Below, piece by piece: positions 18,150 to 26,905 of a stretch of 38,730 nt of DNA; within the stretch, counting starts at the first letter, position 1, and each line of letters opens with the position of its first letter. The notes beneath the pieces are model-generated. The model worked only from the letters and a program-made list of their open reading frames with translations, was not told where the DNA came from and ran no database searches. The stretch covers positions 6,237 to 44,966 of the forward strand of contig JAHFHK010000004.1 in assembly GCA_023246955.1 (NCBI GenBank), given 5' to 3'. The position numbers were made by a program, and so were the translations under genes. This stretch comes from Candidatus Uhrbacteria bacterium. Its GTDB lineage: Bacteria > Patescibacteriota > Patescibacteriia > JACQRZ01.

Positions 18150-19091
18150 CTAGTTAAGCCCAAGATGAAGATGATCCTTGTGCGAGCTACACAGCCCCCA
18201 TTCGGTGAGTGTGGCCACGGTCGGATAGACAGTCCCTTTCTTGGTCATCGGAGCATCGGGGTAGCAGTAAAAGCTTTCATTGAGTTGTGATATCTTTTCA
18301 GCGGCAAGCCACTTGGCAAGTCGGATAAGTTCGGCATTATCTCCAGTAATATCAGCACCTTTCCCAACCCAATGGTTCGATACATTACCACTCGATGAGT
18401 ATTGGTTATGTCCGGTTTTCAGGGTAGATATAGTGACCTTAAAACCAGCGGTATCCATATCCTTGAGGAGTGAACGAAGCCCATCGGTAATATTACCACT
18501 CTTTTCGACATCGATCTTGGCGTTGCCACTGAATCTTAGATTAGTAAATCCGGAAGTTGGCTCTCCAGGAGCAGTGTAGACACCAGAGGCACTCAGAGAG
18601 GTCTCCTCTTTAGCAACTTGTTGCATGAGACCTATATTCAAATCCACCTTCTTCTGCTCGCCCAACGTAATAGGCTTCAAAACAACAAAATCGGGATTGA
18701 TTGCCCAGAGGAGGAGATAGGCACCGAGAGTGAGCGCCAATCCTGCGAGGCTATTTTGCATCATTTCTTTAGCCTTCCCAACCGCACCGCTATCACCTCG
18801 TGAAACCGTCCATTGCGCCCCAGCGAACATGATGCTCGCTACTGCAACGATTCCTACCGCACCGAGGAGCCAGATATACAGAGTCTGCACATAAGTCACG
18901 ATACCGTTACAGTCAAAACCTCCCGCCGAATTCTTCTCGCATAGCTTAATAGTACTCGACGTGGGATCACTATTGGGGGGAATTTGTAGAGTGATGGTAT
19001 CGCTCTGCGCAAACGCAAAACAGGGGAGTACTAGCAGGGCTCCAAGGAAGAGGGTGATGATTGCCGGTTTGAGTTTAGGGATTGAAAACAT
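18150..19091 (-). CDS. T4SS-pilin/VirB2-like N-terminal domain fused to an M15-like D,D-peptidase domain
   Basis: 'YVQTLYIWLLGAVGIVAVASIMFAGAQWTVSRGD...NSLAGLALTLGAYLLLWAINPDFV'; C-terminus 'TGHNQYSSSGNVSNHWVGKGADITG...SSHKDHLHLGLN' (H...D...HxH zinc ligand layout). Confidence 0.8.
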   Translation of the reverse strand: MFSIPKLKPAIITLFLGALLVLPCFAFAQSDTITLQIPPNSDPTSSTIKLCEKNSAGGFDCNGIVTYVQTLYIWLLGAVGIVAVASIMFAGAQWTVSRGDSGAVGKAKEMMQNSLAGLALTLGAYLLLWAINPDFVVLKPITLGEQKKVDLNIGLMQQVAKEETSLSASGVYTAPGEPTSGFTNLRFSGNAKIDVEKSGNITDGLRSLLKDMDTAGFKVTISTLKTGHNQYSSSGNVSNHWVGKGADITGDNAELIRLAKWLAAEKISQLNESFYCYPDAPMTKKGTVYPTVATLTEWGLCSSHKDHLHLGLN

Positions 19092-20094
19092 AAAAAACAG
19101 GAAAATTCCATCCGCCTTCAGTGCCTACAGAAGGAAATCGTATGTCAGCCTCTGTAGCCTCTCTTATACATCCCGTTGCGGGATCGTTAATATGAAAAAT
19201 ATTTTTTGTAGGATCATAGCCCGTAATAACCATCCAATGCATATAGGTAGTGAATGCAGGGTTTCTAGAATACCACATGATAGGTTTTTTCTCGACGAGG
19301 GTCTTTTTAACCCCATCTATGTCAGGACTATATCCACCACGCAATTCGGCCGTCTTCAAGCCATAGTGAGATGCAAGACCTGGGTAAGATGCAGCGGTTG
19401 TCCCTCCAGCAGCGGCAAGTACTGAGGGAGGTGTCGTATTCTTGCTATAGAAATTAGCAACCATCGTAAAAGAAGTGATCCCACATCCTGATCCTGCAAT
19501 GTAGTCACCATAGGCACCCTGTTTAAGAAGGGGTACGCCATCTACGCTAGGGGTATTGCACGTGCCCGGTCCCTTCTGCGACAAAAGATTTGGTTCATAG
19601 GGATCCGCCTTAGGGATTGTAATCTTTAGATCTATCTTTTTCAGATTCCCTGCCTGCCCCAAATTCAGCGGGTTTAGAGTTACAAAGTCGGGATTGACGA
19701 TAAACAGTATGAGATAGGAACTCAAAAGAAGACCCATACCGACGAGCGCATTGCTAATGATACCACGCGCGTCCTGTATTTGTTTCTTATCACCCCGCGA
19801 TGATTGCCAAAGAAGCCCCGCCCACATGAGAGCAACGACTCCCAAAATTCCTGATGCAACGAGAAGCCACTGATACGCCGCCATCACATAGGTCATGATG
19901 CCACCGCACGTAAGATTTACGCCCTCTCCTTCGCAAAGCTTCAGGGTGGTCGTCTGAGTCCCAGGCAGGGGAGTCTGGAGATTGATGGTGTTCTGCGCGG
20001 AAACAAAGGAAAATTCTGTAGCGAGGACAATTAAAGATATGAAAAAGACTATAAAGAGGCGATGTGATATTTTCTTACCAAGACAGAAAATCAT
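19075..20094 (-). CDS. T4SS-pilin/VirB2-like N-terminal domain fused to a C39-like papain-fold peptidase domain
   Basis: 'YVMAAYQWLLVASGILGVVALMWAGLLWQSSRGD...NALVGMGLLLSSYLILFIVNPDFV'; C-terminus 'GVPLLKQGAYGDYIAGSGCGITSFTMVANFYSK...MHWMVITGYDPTKNIFHINDPATG'. Confidence 0.82.
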   Translation of the reverse strand: MIFCLGKKISHRLFIVFFISLIVLATEFSFVSAQNTINLQTPLPGTQTTTLKLCEGEGVNLTCGGIMTYVMAAYQWLLVASGILGVVALMWAGLLWQSSRGDKKQIQDARGIISNALVGMGLLLSSYLILFIVNPDFVTLNPLNLGQAGNLKKIDLKITIPKADPYEPNLLSQKGPGTCNTPSVDGVPLLKQGAYGDYIAGSGCGITSFTMVANFYSKNTTPPSVLAAAGGTTAASYPGLASHYGLKTAELRGGYSPDIDGVKKTLVEKKPIMWYSRNPAFTTYMHWMVITGYDPTKNIFHINDPATGCIREATEADIRFPSVGTEGGWNFPVFYVFNP

Positions 20095-20095
20095 A

Positions 20096-21118
20096 TTAGT
20101 GGCATTTCTCTTTTACCGCCCTATAAATAATATATGAACCCGGGCGGGAGTCTGGGGTGTCTATCGTAGCACCACCATCTATAGTCCCTTTAATATGGTA
20201 CTGTTTTCCATTTTCGGGATCATTGGAGACATAAAAGTAATCACCATTCTTACAGAAATCCTGAACCCCGCAATTATAAAATGACATATATTGCTTGATA
20301 GGGAGCTCGGTATCGGTGGTTGCGGTGACGGTGGCGGGAGCTCCCTTGAGTAGCTCACACGCACAGTCTAGTGCTGTGGGCCAGGTATTGCAGCGGGGAT
20401 CACGTGCGCGCTGAGCTTGTTGCACCGCGTCAAATTGCATAGGGTTACTTGCTGTCTCATTTCCGCGTTCACGGTAATGTACTCCAGCGAATATCTCCCA
20501 GGGTATATTGCATTTCTCTGCAGCCGCTTTGTATGCACTCACGAGACCAGAGTTTGCACAGATATTATTCGCTATTTGCTGGGTATCCTTCCCTATGGGT
20601 GCAGTCGAACTGCTTTGAGACAGCTGATCTTGCAGGGTTAGTTTTAGTTGAAATGTAGAAAGTTTTTTTACTGACAGGGGATTGAGCGTCACGAGTCCCG
20701 GATCGATTGTATAGAGAATAACGTATGAGCCCAAAAGCAGTCCCATGCCGACGAGGGTATTTTTGATTATCTCCTGCGCTTGTTTGATATTTCCCGCGTT
20801 ACCTCCTGCCGTGAGCCAGAGCACGCCTCCGTACATGAACGCAAGAACAGCGATGACGCCAACGGCAGTAGTGAGCCACGAATAGATAGCTCTAACGTAA
20901 AATCCAATGCCGGAGATTTTTACTGAATCCCCACTAGTTTCGACGATGGGCATGGTTGACGGATCGAAACCTGGAATAGGAATCTGAAGTTTGAAATCTT
21001 TGAGAGGACTTGCGGATTCTATGGGCGCCGCGAACGTGGGATAGGGAAATGAAAAAACCGCGAAAGAAAGTATCGCGAAAAGTATAGGAATAACAAAAAA
21101 ATAAATACGGGTACGCAT
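20096..21118 (-). CDS. T4SS-pilin/VirB2-like N-terminal domain fused to a lysozyme/lytic-transglycosylase-like domain
   Basis: 'YVRAIYSWLTTAVGVIAVLAFMYGGVLWLTAGGNAGNIKQAQEIIKNTLVGMGLLLGSYVILYTIDPGLV'; C-terminus 'AYKAAAEKCNIPWEIFAGVHYRERGNETASNPMQFD...CACELLKG'. Confidence 0.78.
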   Translation of the reverse strand: MRTRIYFFVIPILFAILSFAVFSFPYPTFAAPIESASPLKDFKLQIPIPGFDPSTMPIVETSGDSVKISGIGFYVRAIYSWLTTAVGVIAVLAFMYGGVLWLTAGGNAGNIKQAQEIIKNTLVGMGLLLGSYVILYTIDPGLVTLNPLSVKKLSTFQLKLTLQDQLSQSSSTAPIGKDTQQIANNICANSGLVSAYKAAAEKCNIPWEIFAGVHYRERGNETASNPMQFDAVQQAQRARDPRCNTWPTALDCACELLKGAPATVTATTDTELPIKQYMSFYNCGVQDFCKNGDYFYVSNDPENGKQYHIKGTIDGGATIDTPDSRPGSYIIYRAVKEKCH

Positions 21119-21125
21119 TGCCTAT

Positions 21126-21131
21126 AGTATA
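21126..21131 (-). promoter_or_regulatory. -10 element (TATACT, minus strand) 7 nt before the start of the 20096-21118 gene
   Basis: Plus-strand AGTATA at 21126-21131; no clear -35. Confidence 0.5.
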
Positions 21132-21199
21132 CCATCGTCGGCACTAGGCGTCTTCTTGATGCCGATATATAGTTGACCGTCCCACTTATGAATGTTATT

Positions 21200-22159
21200 T
21201 CAGCGCACATTAATATGAAAGTGGCCAGGTGCATCCTTAAATCCTCCGCACGCTCCTCCAGGGGTTCCGACGCTATATCCGAGAGAGAGCAGCTTCTGAA
21301 CGAGTTGGCTTTGAGCGGTATTGCAGGCCTCGGGGATGGCTCCACATATGGTCCCACCGATGTCGACTGCCTTGCCTACGTAATGATACGATCCATCACT
21401 ATGGCCTGCAGATTCATTGAGCGCCGTAATGAGTGTACCTGGGCATGCATCTCCCACTATTTTAAGAGCCCCTAGAATACGAGTGTCAACCGGCATTGGA
21501 GGTTTTTGAGCAATGCCACTTTCCCATCGACCAGATTGTTGCGCAGCACACGTATTGTCTCCAACGCATTGAAATACAAGCTTTTTTTCTTGCAATAATT
21601 TTTGCACATCAGCACTATCACCGGTAGTGGTGACATTACCGCCCACACTATCTTGCGTCTGCTTAGAGGCATGAGGAACCTCTACGTTGATATTAATATC
21701 AATTGCTTTTTGTTTCGCCAACCGTATCGGGCGTAGCTCCACGAGCTCAGGATTTATCGTCGAGAGAATAAGATACGATCCCAAAACCAAACCGAGACCG
21801 ATGAGCGCGTTACGCATAATATCTTGCGCTTTACTGATATTGCTCGCATTACCTCCTGCGGTCATCCACAGCACTCCGCCATACATGAGAGAGATGACGA
21901 CGAGAATCCCCACGGCACCCACGAGCCAGTTATATGCGAGATTCACATAGTCGGTGAGTCCCGTGAACACAACATCTCCATTGTCGTAATGCGCGACGGG
22001 GATTTTGTCTTTGTTGAAAATAGGGATCTGAAGATTGAGATCGGGGATGACGCTATTGGATTTCAGATCATCTACGGCATGGACAAGAGGTGTATGAAAC
22101 AAAAAGAGCCCCATGACGAGGCTAAAGAAGAGTACAGAGATGAGAGAGGTGCGACGCAT
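21200..22159 (-). CDS. T4SS-pilin/VirB2-like N-terminal domain fused to an M15-like peptidase domain
   Basis: 'YVNLAYNWLVGAVGILVVISLMYGGVLWMTAGGNASNISKAQDIMRNALIGLGLVLGSYLILSTINPELV'; C-terminus 'NESAGHSDGSYHYVGKAVDIGG...DAPGHFHINVR'. Confidence 0.78.
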   Translation of the reverse strand: MRRTSLISVLFFSLVMGLFLFHTPLVHAVDDLKSNSVIPDLNLQIPIFNKDKIPVAHYDNGDVVFTGLTDYVNLAYNWLVGAVGILVVISLMYGGVLWMTAGGNASNISKAQDIMRNALIGLGLVLGSYLILSTINPELVELRPIRLAKQKAIDININVEVPHASKQTQDSVGGNVTTTGDSADVQKLLQEKKLVFQCVGDNTCAAQQSGRWESGIAQKPPMPVDTRILGALKIVGDACPGTLITALNESAGHSDGSYHYVGKAVDIGGTICGAIPEACNTAQSQLVQKLLSLGYSVGTPGGACGGFKDAPGHFHINVR

Positions 22160-22199
22160 AGGGGCGTACAGGTGAATTTCCTCAAAAGAAAGACGGAAA

Positions 22200-23420
22200 C
22201 TACTCGAGCTTCATCGTAAAAATCCTCCCCGTCTGTTTATCGGTATAATAGAGAGTCTTCTGATCCTTCGTAACCACCACCTTGGAAATAGTCTGGGCAG
22301 TAGGGGTCTCGGCAAGCTTCGTTCGTTCTCCGGTAGAGACATTGATTTTGACAAGTACATCATCAGCATTGTCCATGGCATCTTGAATGAGCCCTGCACC
22401 GGTAGGGAGACTCGGAGGAACCGCGCAGTATACATATTGTGCATCGCTAAAGGCGCATTTATTCGACCAGGTAGCGATACCGAGGGAGCGACGGTTGTCG
22501 CCAATCTCATCGCCGATAGAATCCATCACCCAGAGCTCGGGTTTGTAATCACCGCCGGGGGAGTAGACGCTATAGAGCATCTGTGTGCCATCGGGAGAAT
22601 ATTGATACTGAAATCCTCTTCCATTCACTACTGCCGATTTGAAATTTTCTTTATTCTTTCCGAGAAAGAGAATGCGCTGTCGTGAGCTATCAATTCCATC
22701 ACGGGAGGTAGCGATGACCTGCCCCGTAGGGGACCAATTCACGTCCACGTATGCTCCTCGGTTACCGAGGGGTTCAATCGCTTGCCCTTCCGTCCCATCA
22801 GCGTTCGCGATCGCAAGCCAGTTATTATCAGGGTCGATGCCATAGCTCTTGTAGGCGATCTGTCCTCCATCGGGAGAAAAGTTAAACTCGCGCCAATGTT
22901 GAGGGAGGGAGACTTGTTTCTTGGTTTTAAAATCGTAGAGGATATTCGACCCATCAGGAAATTCAATAACCGTCTTGTCCGCCTGCGGGTTCATCGTGAT
23001 CGTCTCTGCACCGACGAACGCATCGTCACTAAGTTTGGTGAGGGTGCCATCGGGAGTCACGGTATAGAACTTGCCATCAAAGACATCGTAGGAGACGAGG
23101 TCGTTGCCATTCGAGGAGAGGATAGGGGAGATCGATCGATCGGGTTGTACTTCGGTGACTTGCACGGTACCCCCTTTGGCTGCGAGAGCGGTGAGAGGTA
23201 TGGCTTTGGCGGCAGGGAGTTGTGGAGCGGTCGGGGTGATCGTCGGGGTGGAAACAGCAGGGCCTGCGCCAGGGAGGGCTCCTGTAGGCTGTTCGACGAT
23301 GGGGACGGGTCTTTCGACAGCAGGAGTAGGAGCAAAGAAGAATTGATAAATCAAAAACCCAATCCCCGCGACGGCGAGGAGAAAGAGAGTGATGAAGAGA
23401 ATGCGTTTCCAAAGGGGCAT
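22200..23420 (-). CDS. membrane-anchored TolB/WD40-like beta-propeller protein
   Basis: ATG at 23420 (MPLWKRILFITLFLLAVAG...) preferred over TTG 23489, which lies in a hairpin; PD40-like repeats 'FSPDGGQIAYKS', 'WSPTGQVIATSR', 'YSPDGTQMLYSV'. Confidence 0.8.
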   Translation of the reverse strand: MPLWKRILFITLFLLAVAGIGFLIYQFFFAPTPAVERPVPIVEQPTGALPGAGPAVSTPTITPTAPQLPAAKAIPLTALAAKGGTVQVTEVQPDRSISPILSSNGNDLVSYDVFDGKFYTVTPDGTLTKLSDDAFVGAETITMNPQADKTVIEFPDGSNILYDFKTKKQVSLPQHWREFNFSPDGGQIAYKSYGIDPDNNWLAIANADGTEGQAIEPLGNRGAYVDVNWSPTGQVIATSRDGIDSSRQRILFLGKNKENFKSAVVNGRGFQYQYSPDGTQMLYSVYSPGGDYKPELWVMDSIGDEIGDNRRSLGIATWSNKCAFSDAQYVYCAVPPSLPTGAGLIQDAMDNADDVLVKINVSTGERTKLAETPTAQTISKVVVTKDQKTLYYTDKQTGRIFTMKLE

Positions 23421-23438
23421 AGGAGCGGGGTGTACTGG

Positions 23439-23509
23439 TACGTCTTGAGAGTATTCTCTTTTGCTCCGCTCTTCGCGAAGTCGCTGCAAGAGAACACTCT
23501 CAAGACGTA
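23439..23509. repeat. inverted repeat/hairpin, two 22-nt arms with 27-nt loop
   Basis: TACGTCTTGAGAGTATTCTCTT (23439-23460) versus reverse complement of AAGAGAACACTCTCAAGACGTA (23488-23509), 21/22 paired; loop contains the palindrome CTTCGCGAAG. Confidence 0.85.
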
Positions 23510-23537
23510 GTCGAACGATAATATCAATAGTATATCA

Positions 23538-24314
23538 TTATTCTTCGCCTTCCCCAATGTCACCCACTTCTGCTTCGAGTGCTGAAAATTCACTTGCTGC
23601 ACTTTTTGATCCTCTTTCGAGGCCTCTAATTATCTTTTCTACTCTATCGGCCTTTTCGCCATCTTCTTGTGCTTTTTTACGTGATTGATCCCATGCGTAG
23701 AGCACTCCAATAGACTTCATCGGAATCAAAGATATCCCAGGGATAAAACCAAAAAGTTCCGCTATCCCAAAAAATACACGAACCTTCCATATACCCCTTC
23801 CCCAAAGAAAGAAGAAGAGAGGCATCCCCGCCACTGCGCCAACAACAAACGGAACCCAGACGGGCCCGGCAACAAAACTAAGTGCAGTAGCGATGACATC
23901 GGTACCAAAATCAATAGAGGCTGCAGCCATGAGAGCAATGAGAAAGACTTCTTCTCGGTGTTCCGATTCATTGTCGCGAAGCAGCCTGTTTATCGCAAAT
24001 GCTTTGTTCAATCTACTTTTTTTTGATGCGGCGTGCTGCAGAAGAGACTGTCTCCATCCGGCATCGGTTTCATCGTTCTCTTGTTCTTGTTGATCTTGCT
24101 CTGCTTCTGATTGAGCATTCTGCGCAGCAAAAAACTCATCCGCGTTCTCGTCTTCAGACGGTGCGTTTTCGGTTGGCGGTGCTTGCTGGGCTCTTCTGAG
24201 CAACTGACTTGCGTTTTCCATTGGCTTGTACGCCCGAAACTGGTCGAGTTTTTTCCCGACGAGTTTCTTTCCTTGCGCCATGCCGAAGTTTTGTAGTTTT
24301 TGGGAGAGTGCCAT
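23538..24314 (-). CDS. hypothetical membrane protein (two or three TM helices, acidic N-terminal linker)
   Basis: 258 aa; 'VFLIALMAAASIDFGTDVIATALSFVAGPVWVPFVVGAVAGMPLFFFLWGRGIW'; N-terminal 53 codons overlap the end of the Clp gene. Confidence 0.7.
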   Translation of the reverse strand: MALSQKLQNFGMAQGKKLVGKKLDQFRAYKPMENASQLLRRAQQAPPTENAPSEDENADEFFAAQNAQSEAEQDQQEQENDETDAGWRQSLLQHAASKKSRLNKAFAINRLLRDNESEHREEVFLIALMAAASIDFGTDVIATALSFVAGPVWVPFVVGAVAGMPLFFFLWGRGIWKVRVFFGIAELFGFIPGISLIPMKSIGVLYAWDQSRKKAQEDGEKADRVEKIIRGLERGSKSAASEFSALEAEVGDIGEGEE

Positions 24315-26709
24315 GAGGAATTGCGTGGACAGTAATGGTATCAGTATACCGTATTTCGAATATTTTTTCCTCTGACGCGAGCAGGCAGGTCACGAGTGGG
24401 TCTTCTATATATATACGGATGGTATCAAAGAGTGCTCGTGCGCCGAGAGAAGTACCTGTGGTGAGTCGTACGCATTCCGCGGGTATGCGCGCACTCCAAC
24501 GAAGCGTTCGTCCTTGTACGGCAAGACGATCGCGGAGGGTGATAAGGGTCTGTTCTGCGAGGAGCGTGAGAGCGGCCGGTTCAAGGGGGACAAAAGGAAC
24601 CACCGCATCGAGACGTCCCATGAATTCAGAACCAAACCGCGCATTCAGGGTATCTTTGGACAATACGGGAGCCACACCCATGCCTGATTCAAAACCAACA
24701 GGCGCACCGACGAGTCCCTTTTCGCTATTTGCGGTAAAAACAATAACCGATTCACGGAACGAAGTCGTGCCACCACTCGCATCAGTGAGGATCCCTTCTT
24801 CGAGGATTTGGAGGATGAGCTGCACAACACGTGGGTGTGCCTTATCAATCTCATCAAAAAGAATCAGCGCGTGCGGGTGCTTGCGCAAAAAATCAGTAAG
24901 CACGCCCGCATCCTTGTATCCTATATACCCAGCAGGCGCACCGATGAGACGAGCGAGTGAGATACTTTCCGAAAACTCCGTCATATCCAAGCGAAGGAAT
25001 GCTTGCTCGGTAAAAAGTGCGGCGGCGATAGCCTTAGCACAATGAGTCTTACCACTTCCGGAAGGACCGACAAAGAGAAGCGAGGCAAATGGCTTTCGCA
25101 CATCACGAAGTCCGGCGAGGGCGCGGGTGAGCGTCGTAGCAATCGCAGTGGTCGCAGCGGGTTGTCCGACAACACCCGATTCGAGGGAATCACGGAGCGT
25201 ACGAGGAATCACAGGAGTAGCGGTAATACGATCGACGGGGATAGTGAGTCGCTCCGCAAGAACGGTCGCAAGGTGTGTCTCGGCGATGAGGGTATGGACA
25301 TCCTCGGGAGCGGGGGCGTACAAATCAACGATGGCACTCTGGGCCTTTTCTATCTTTTCTTGAAACGCTTGCGCCTTTCTGACATCGAATTCGGTATAAA
25401 GAGCAGTGAGCTGTTTACGAACCAAGTCGGAGTATCCATCTTCGAGCGCGGTGAGCGCATCAGGAGTGTTAGTGCGCACATGAGATTGCAGAGAGCCTTC
25501 AGCGCATGCTTCATCGAGGAGATCGATCGCGGCATCGGGAAGACGACGATGGGGAGTGAATCGTTGTGCGAGCGTGACCGCCGCGCTAATACAAGGGGCA
25601 TCAATCGTCACATGATGATGGGCCTCAAGGCGTGGGGCGATCGTACGGAGGATGTGCTCAGTAGTGGCACGAGAGGGTTCCTCGATACGAATAGGTTGGA
25701 ACCGTCGCTCGAGCGCACCATCTTCCATGATAAAACGACGGTATTCATTATCGGTCGTTGCTCCAATACACCGGAGAGTACCACGCGCGAGGAGGGGTTT
25801 GATCATTTGAGCAATATCGAGAGACCCAGATGCAGACCCTGCCCCGACGATGGTGTGGAGTTCATCGATAAAAAGAATACTGCGGAGATTACTCTGCAAT
25901 TCCTCGAATAATTCTTTGAGCTTTGCTTCCATATCTCCTCGCAAAGAAGTGCCAGCGACCAGATGAGAGAGCTGAAGCGAATAGATCTGTGCGTGGCGGA
26001 GCTCTTTGGGAACATCTCCGGCGACAATACGCGCCGCTAACCCCTCCACGAGTGCGGTTTTTCCTACACCAGGTTCTCCGACGAGCACAGGGTTATTCTT
26101 TGAGCGACGAAGAAGGACACGGATGACGTTGTTGATCTCACGATCTCTTCCGATGACGGTATCGTATTTTTTGGCAATCTCGGGATCGGTCATGCGTACG
26201 GCACACTCGGGGAGCAGGGTGTTTTTTTTGCGACGCGCCTTTGATTTTGTATCAGGAGGGGTGACTGCCTTAAAAAGCTCCTGAACTTTGGAATTATTCG
26301 CCAGGAGTAGGTCGACGCCTTTGACGACGTGCTTAGCGTCAATACCATAGAGGTCAAAAAGCGCGACAACGGTTGCATCGTTGATTTCTATGAGTGCGGC
26401 GACGAGATGCTCGATACCGATGAGGGAATGTCCGTTGAGGCTCGCGATGATGGCGCTCGTGGTGAGTATTTTTTTGCTGTCCGCGGAGAGCATCCGAGGA
26501 GAATGTGCACTCTTTCGTGGAAGAGAGGGGACGCGTGCATGAGACGGTTGGGGAAAAAAATCATGGCTCAACGATGAACACACATGGAGTATCCCTTCGG
26601 TGAGGTCGACAGGAAGAATCTCTGAGCGCTTTTCTTTTTGTGCAAAAAGAGCCGCGAGCGTGAGTGCTTCTTTCGTGCGCGTCGTGAATCGTGGCGAAAA
26701 AGTATCCAT
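24154..26709 (-). CDS. ClpC/ClpB-like AAA+ ATPase (two nucleotide-binding domains)
   Basis: '[18 protein letters not shown]', '[15 protein letters not shown]', '[16 protein letters not shown]', '[15 protein letters not shown]'; start ATG 26709 ([19 protein letters not shown]) chosen because the upstream 48 codons are repeat element. Confidence 0.92.
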   Translation of the reverse strand: MDTFSPRFTTRTKEALTLAALFAQKEKRSEILPVDLTEGILHVCSSLSHDFFPQPSHARVPSLPRKSAHSPRMLSADSKKILTTSAIIASLNGHSLIGIEHLVAALIEINDATVVALFDLYGIDAKHVVKGVDLLLANNSKVQELFKAVTPPDTKSKARRKKNTLLPECAVRMTDPEIAKKYDTVIGRDREINNVIRVLLRRSKNNPVLVGEPGVGKTALVEGLAARIVAGDVPKELRHAQIYSLQLSHLVAGTSLRGDMEAKLKELFEELQSNLRSILFIDELHTIVGAGSASGSLDIAQMIKPLLARGTLRCIGATTDNEYRRFIMEDGALERRFQPIRIEEPSRATTEHILRTIAPRLEAHHHVTIDAPCISAAVTLAQRFTPHRRLPDAAIDLLDEACAEGSLQSHVRTNTPDALTALEDGYSDLVRKQLTALYTEFDVRKAQAFQEKIEKAQSAIVDLYAPAPEDVHTLIAETHLATVLAERLTIPVDRITATPVIPRTLRDSLESGVVGQPAATTAIATTLTRALAGLRDVRKPFASLLFVGPSGSGKTHCAKAIAAALFTEQAFLRLDMTEFSESISLARLIGAPAGYIGYKDAGVLTDFLRKHPHALILFDEIDKAHPRVVQLILQILEEGILTDASGGTTSFRESVIVFTANSEKGLVGAPVGFESGMGVAPVLSKDTLNARFGSEFMGRLDAVVPFVPLEPAALTLLAEQTLITLRDRLAVQGRTLRWSARIPAECVRLTTGTSLGARALFDTIRIYIEDPLVTCLLASEEKIFEIRYTDTITVHAIPHGTLPKTTKLRHGARKETRREKTRPVSGVQANGKRKSVAQKSPASTANRKRTV

Positions 26710-26720
26710 AGCAGTCCATA

Positions 26721-26851
26721 AGGAGACGTTTGAAAAACCGATGGATTTTCGTTGAATGGGCTGTTGGTTCCGGGAAACGTATGGATATATACGTTGAGTG
26801 GAACTAACGGGTGCCCATGAAGCGAAAGGACGCGGTTTTACAAATGTCTCC
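26721..26851 (-). repeat. copy A of a ~130-bp TIR-bearing repeat (minus orientation)
   Basis: Reverse complement aligns over its whole length to 28523-28652 at roughly three quarters identity (hand alignment); ends GGAGAC...GTCTCC. Confidence 0.8.
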
Positions 26852-26905
26852 ACGTATTAGTGAGGATAGTGTATACTAAATACATAACAACGTCAATCCT
26901 TCCCC

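Noticed and set aside
22782-23510. 242-aa plus-strand ORF antisense to the beta-propeller gene
   Set aside because: Runs through the hairpin and opposite a coding gene with clear signal anchor and PD40 repeats; composition typical of a shadow ORF.
25003-25911. 302-aa plus-strand ORF antisense to the Clp gene
   Set aside because: Shadow ORF of a well-supported AAA+ gene; Arg/Gly/Ser-rich with no recognisable domain.
26710-26853. First 48 codons of the 899-aa Clp ORF
   Set aside because: Coincide with repeat copy A; Clp-like sequence begins at Met49 (26709).
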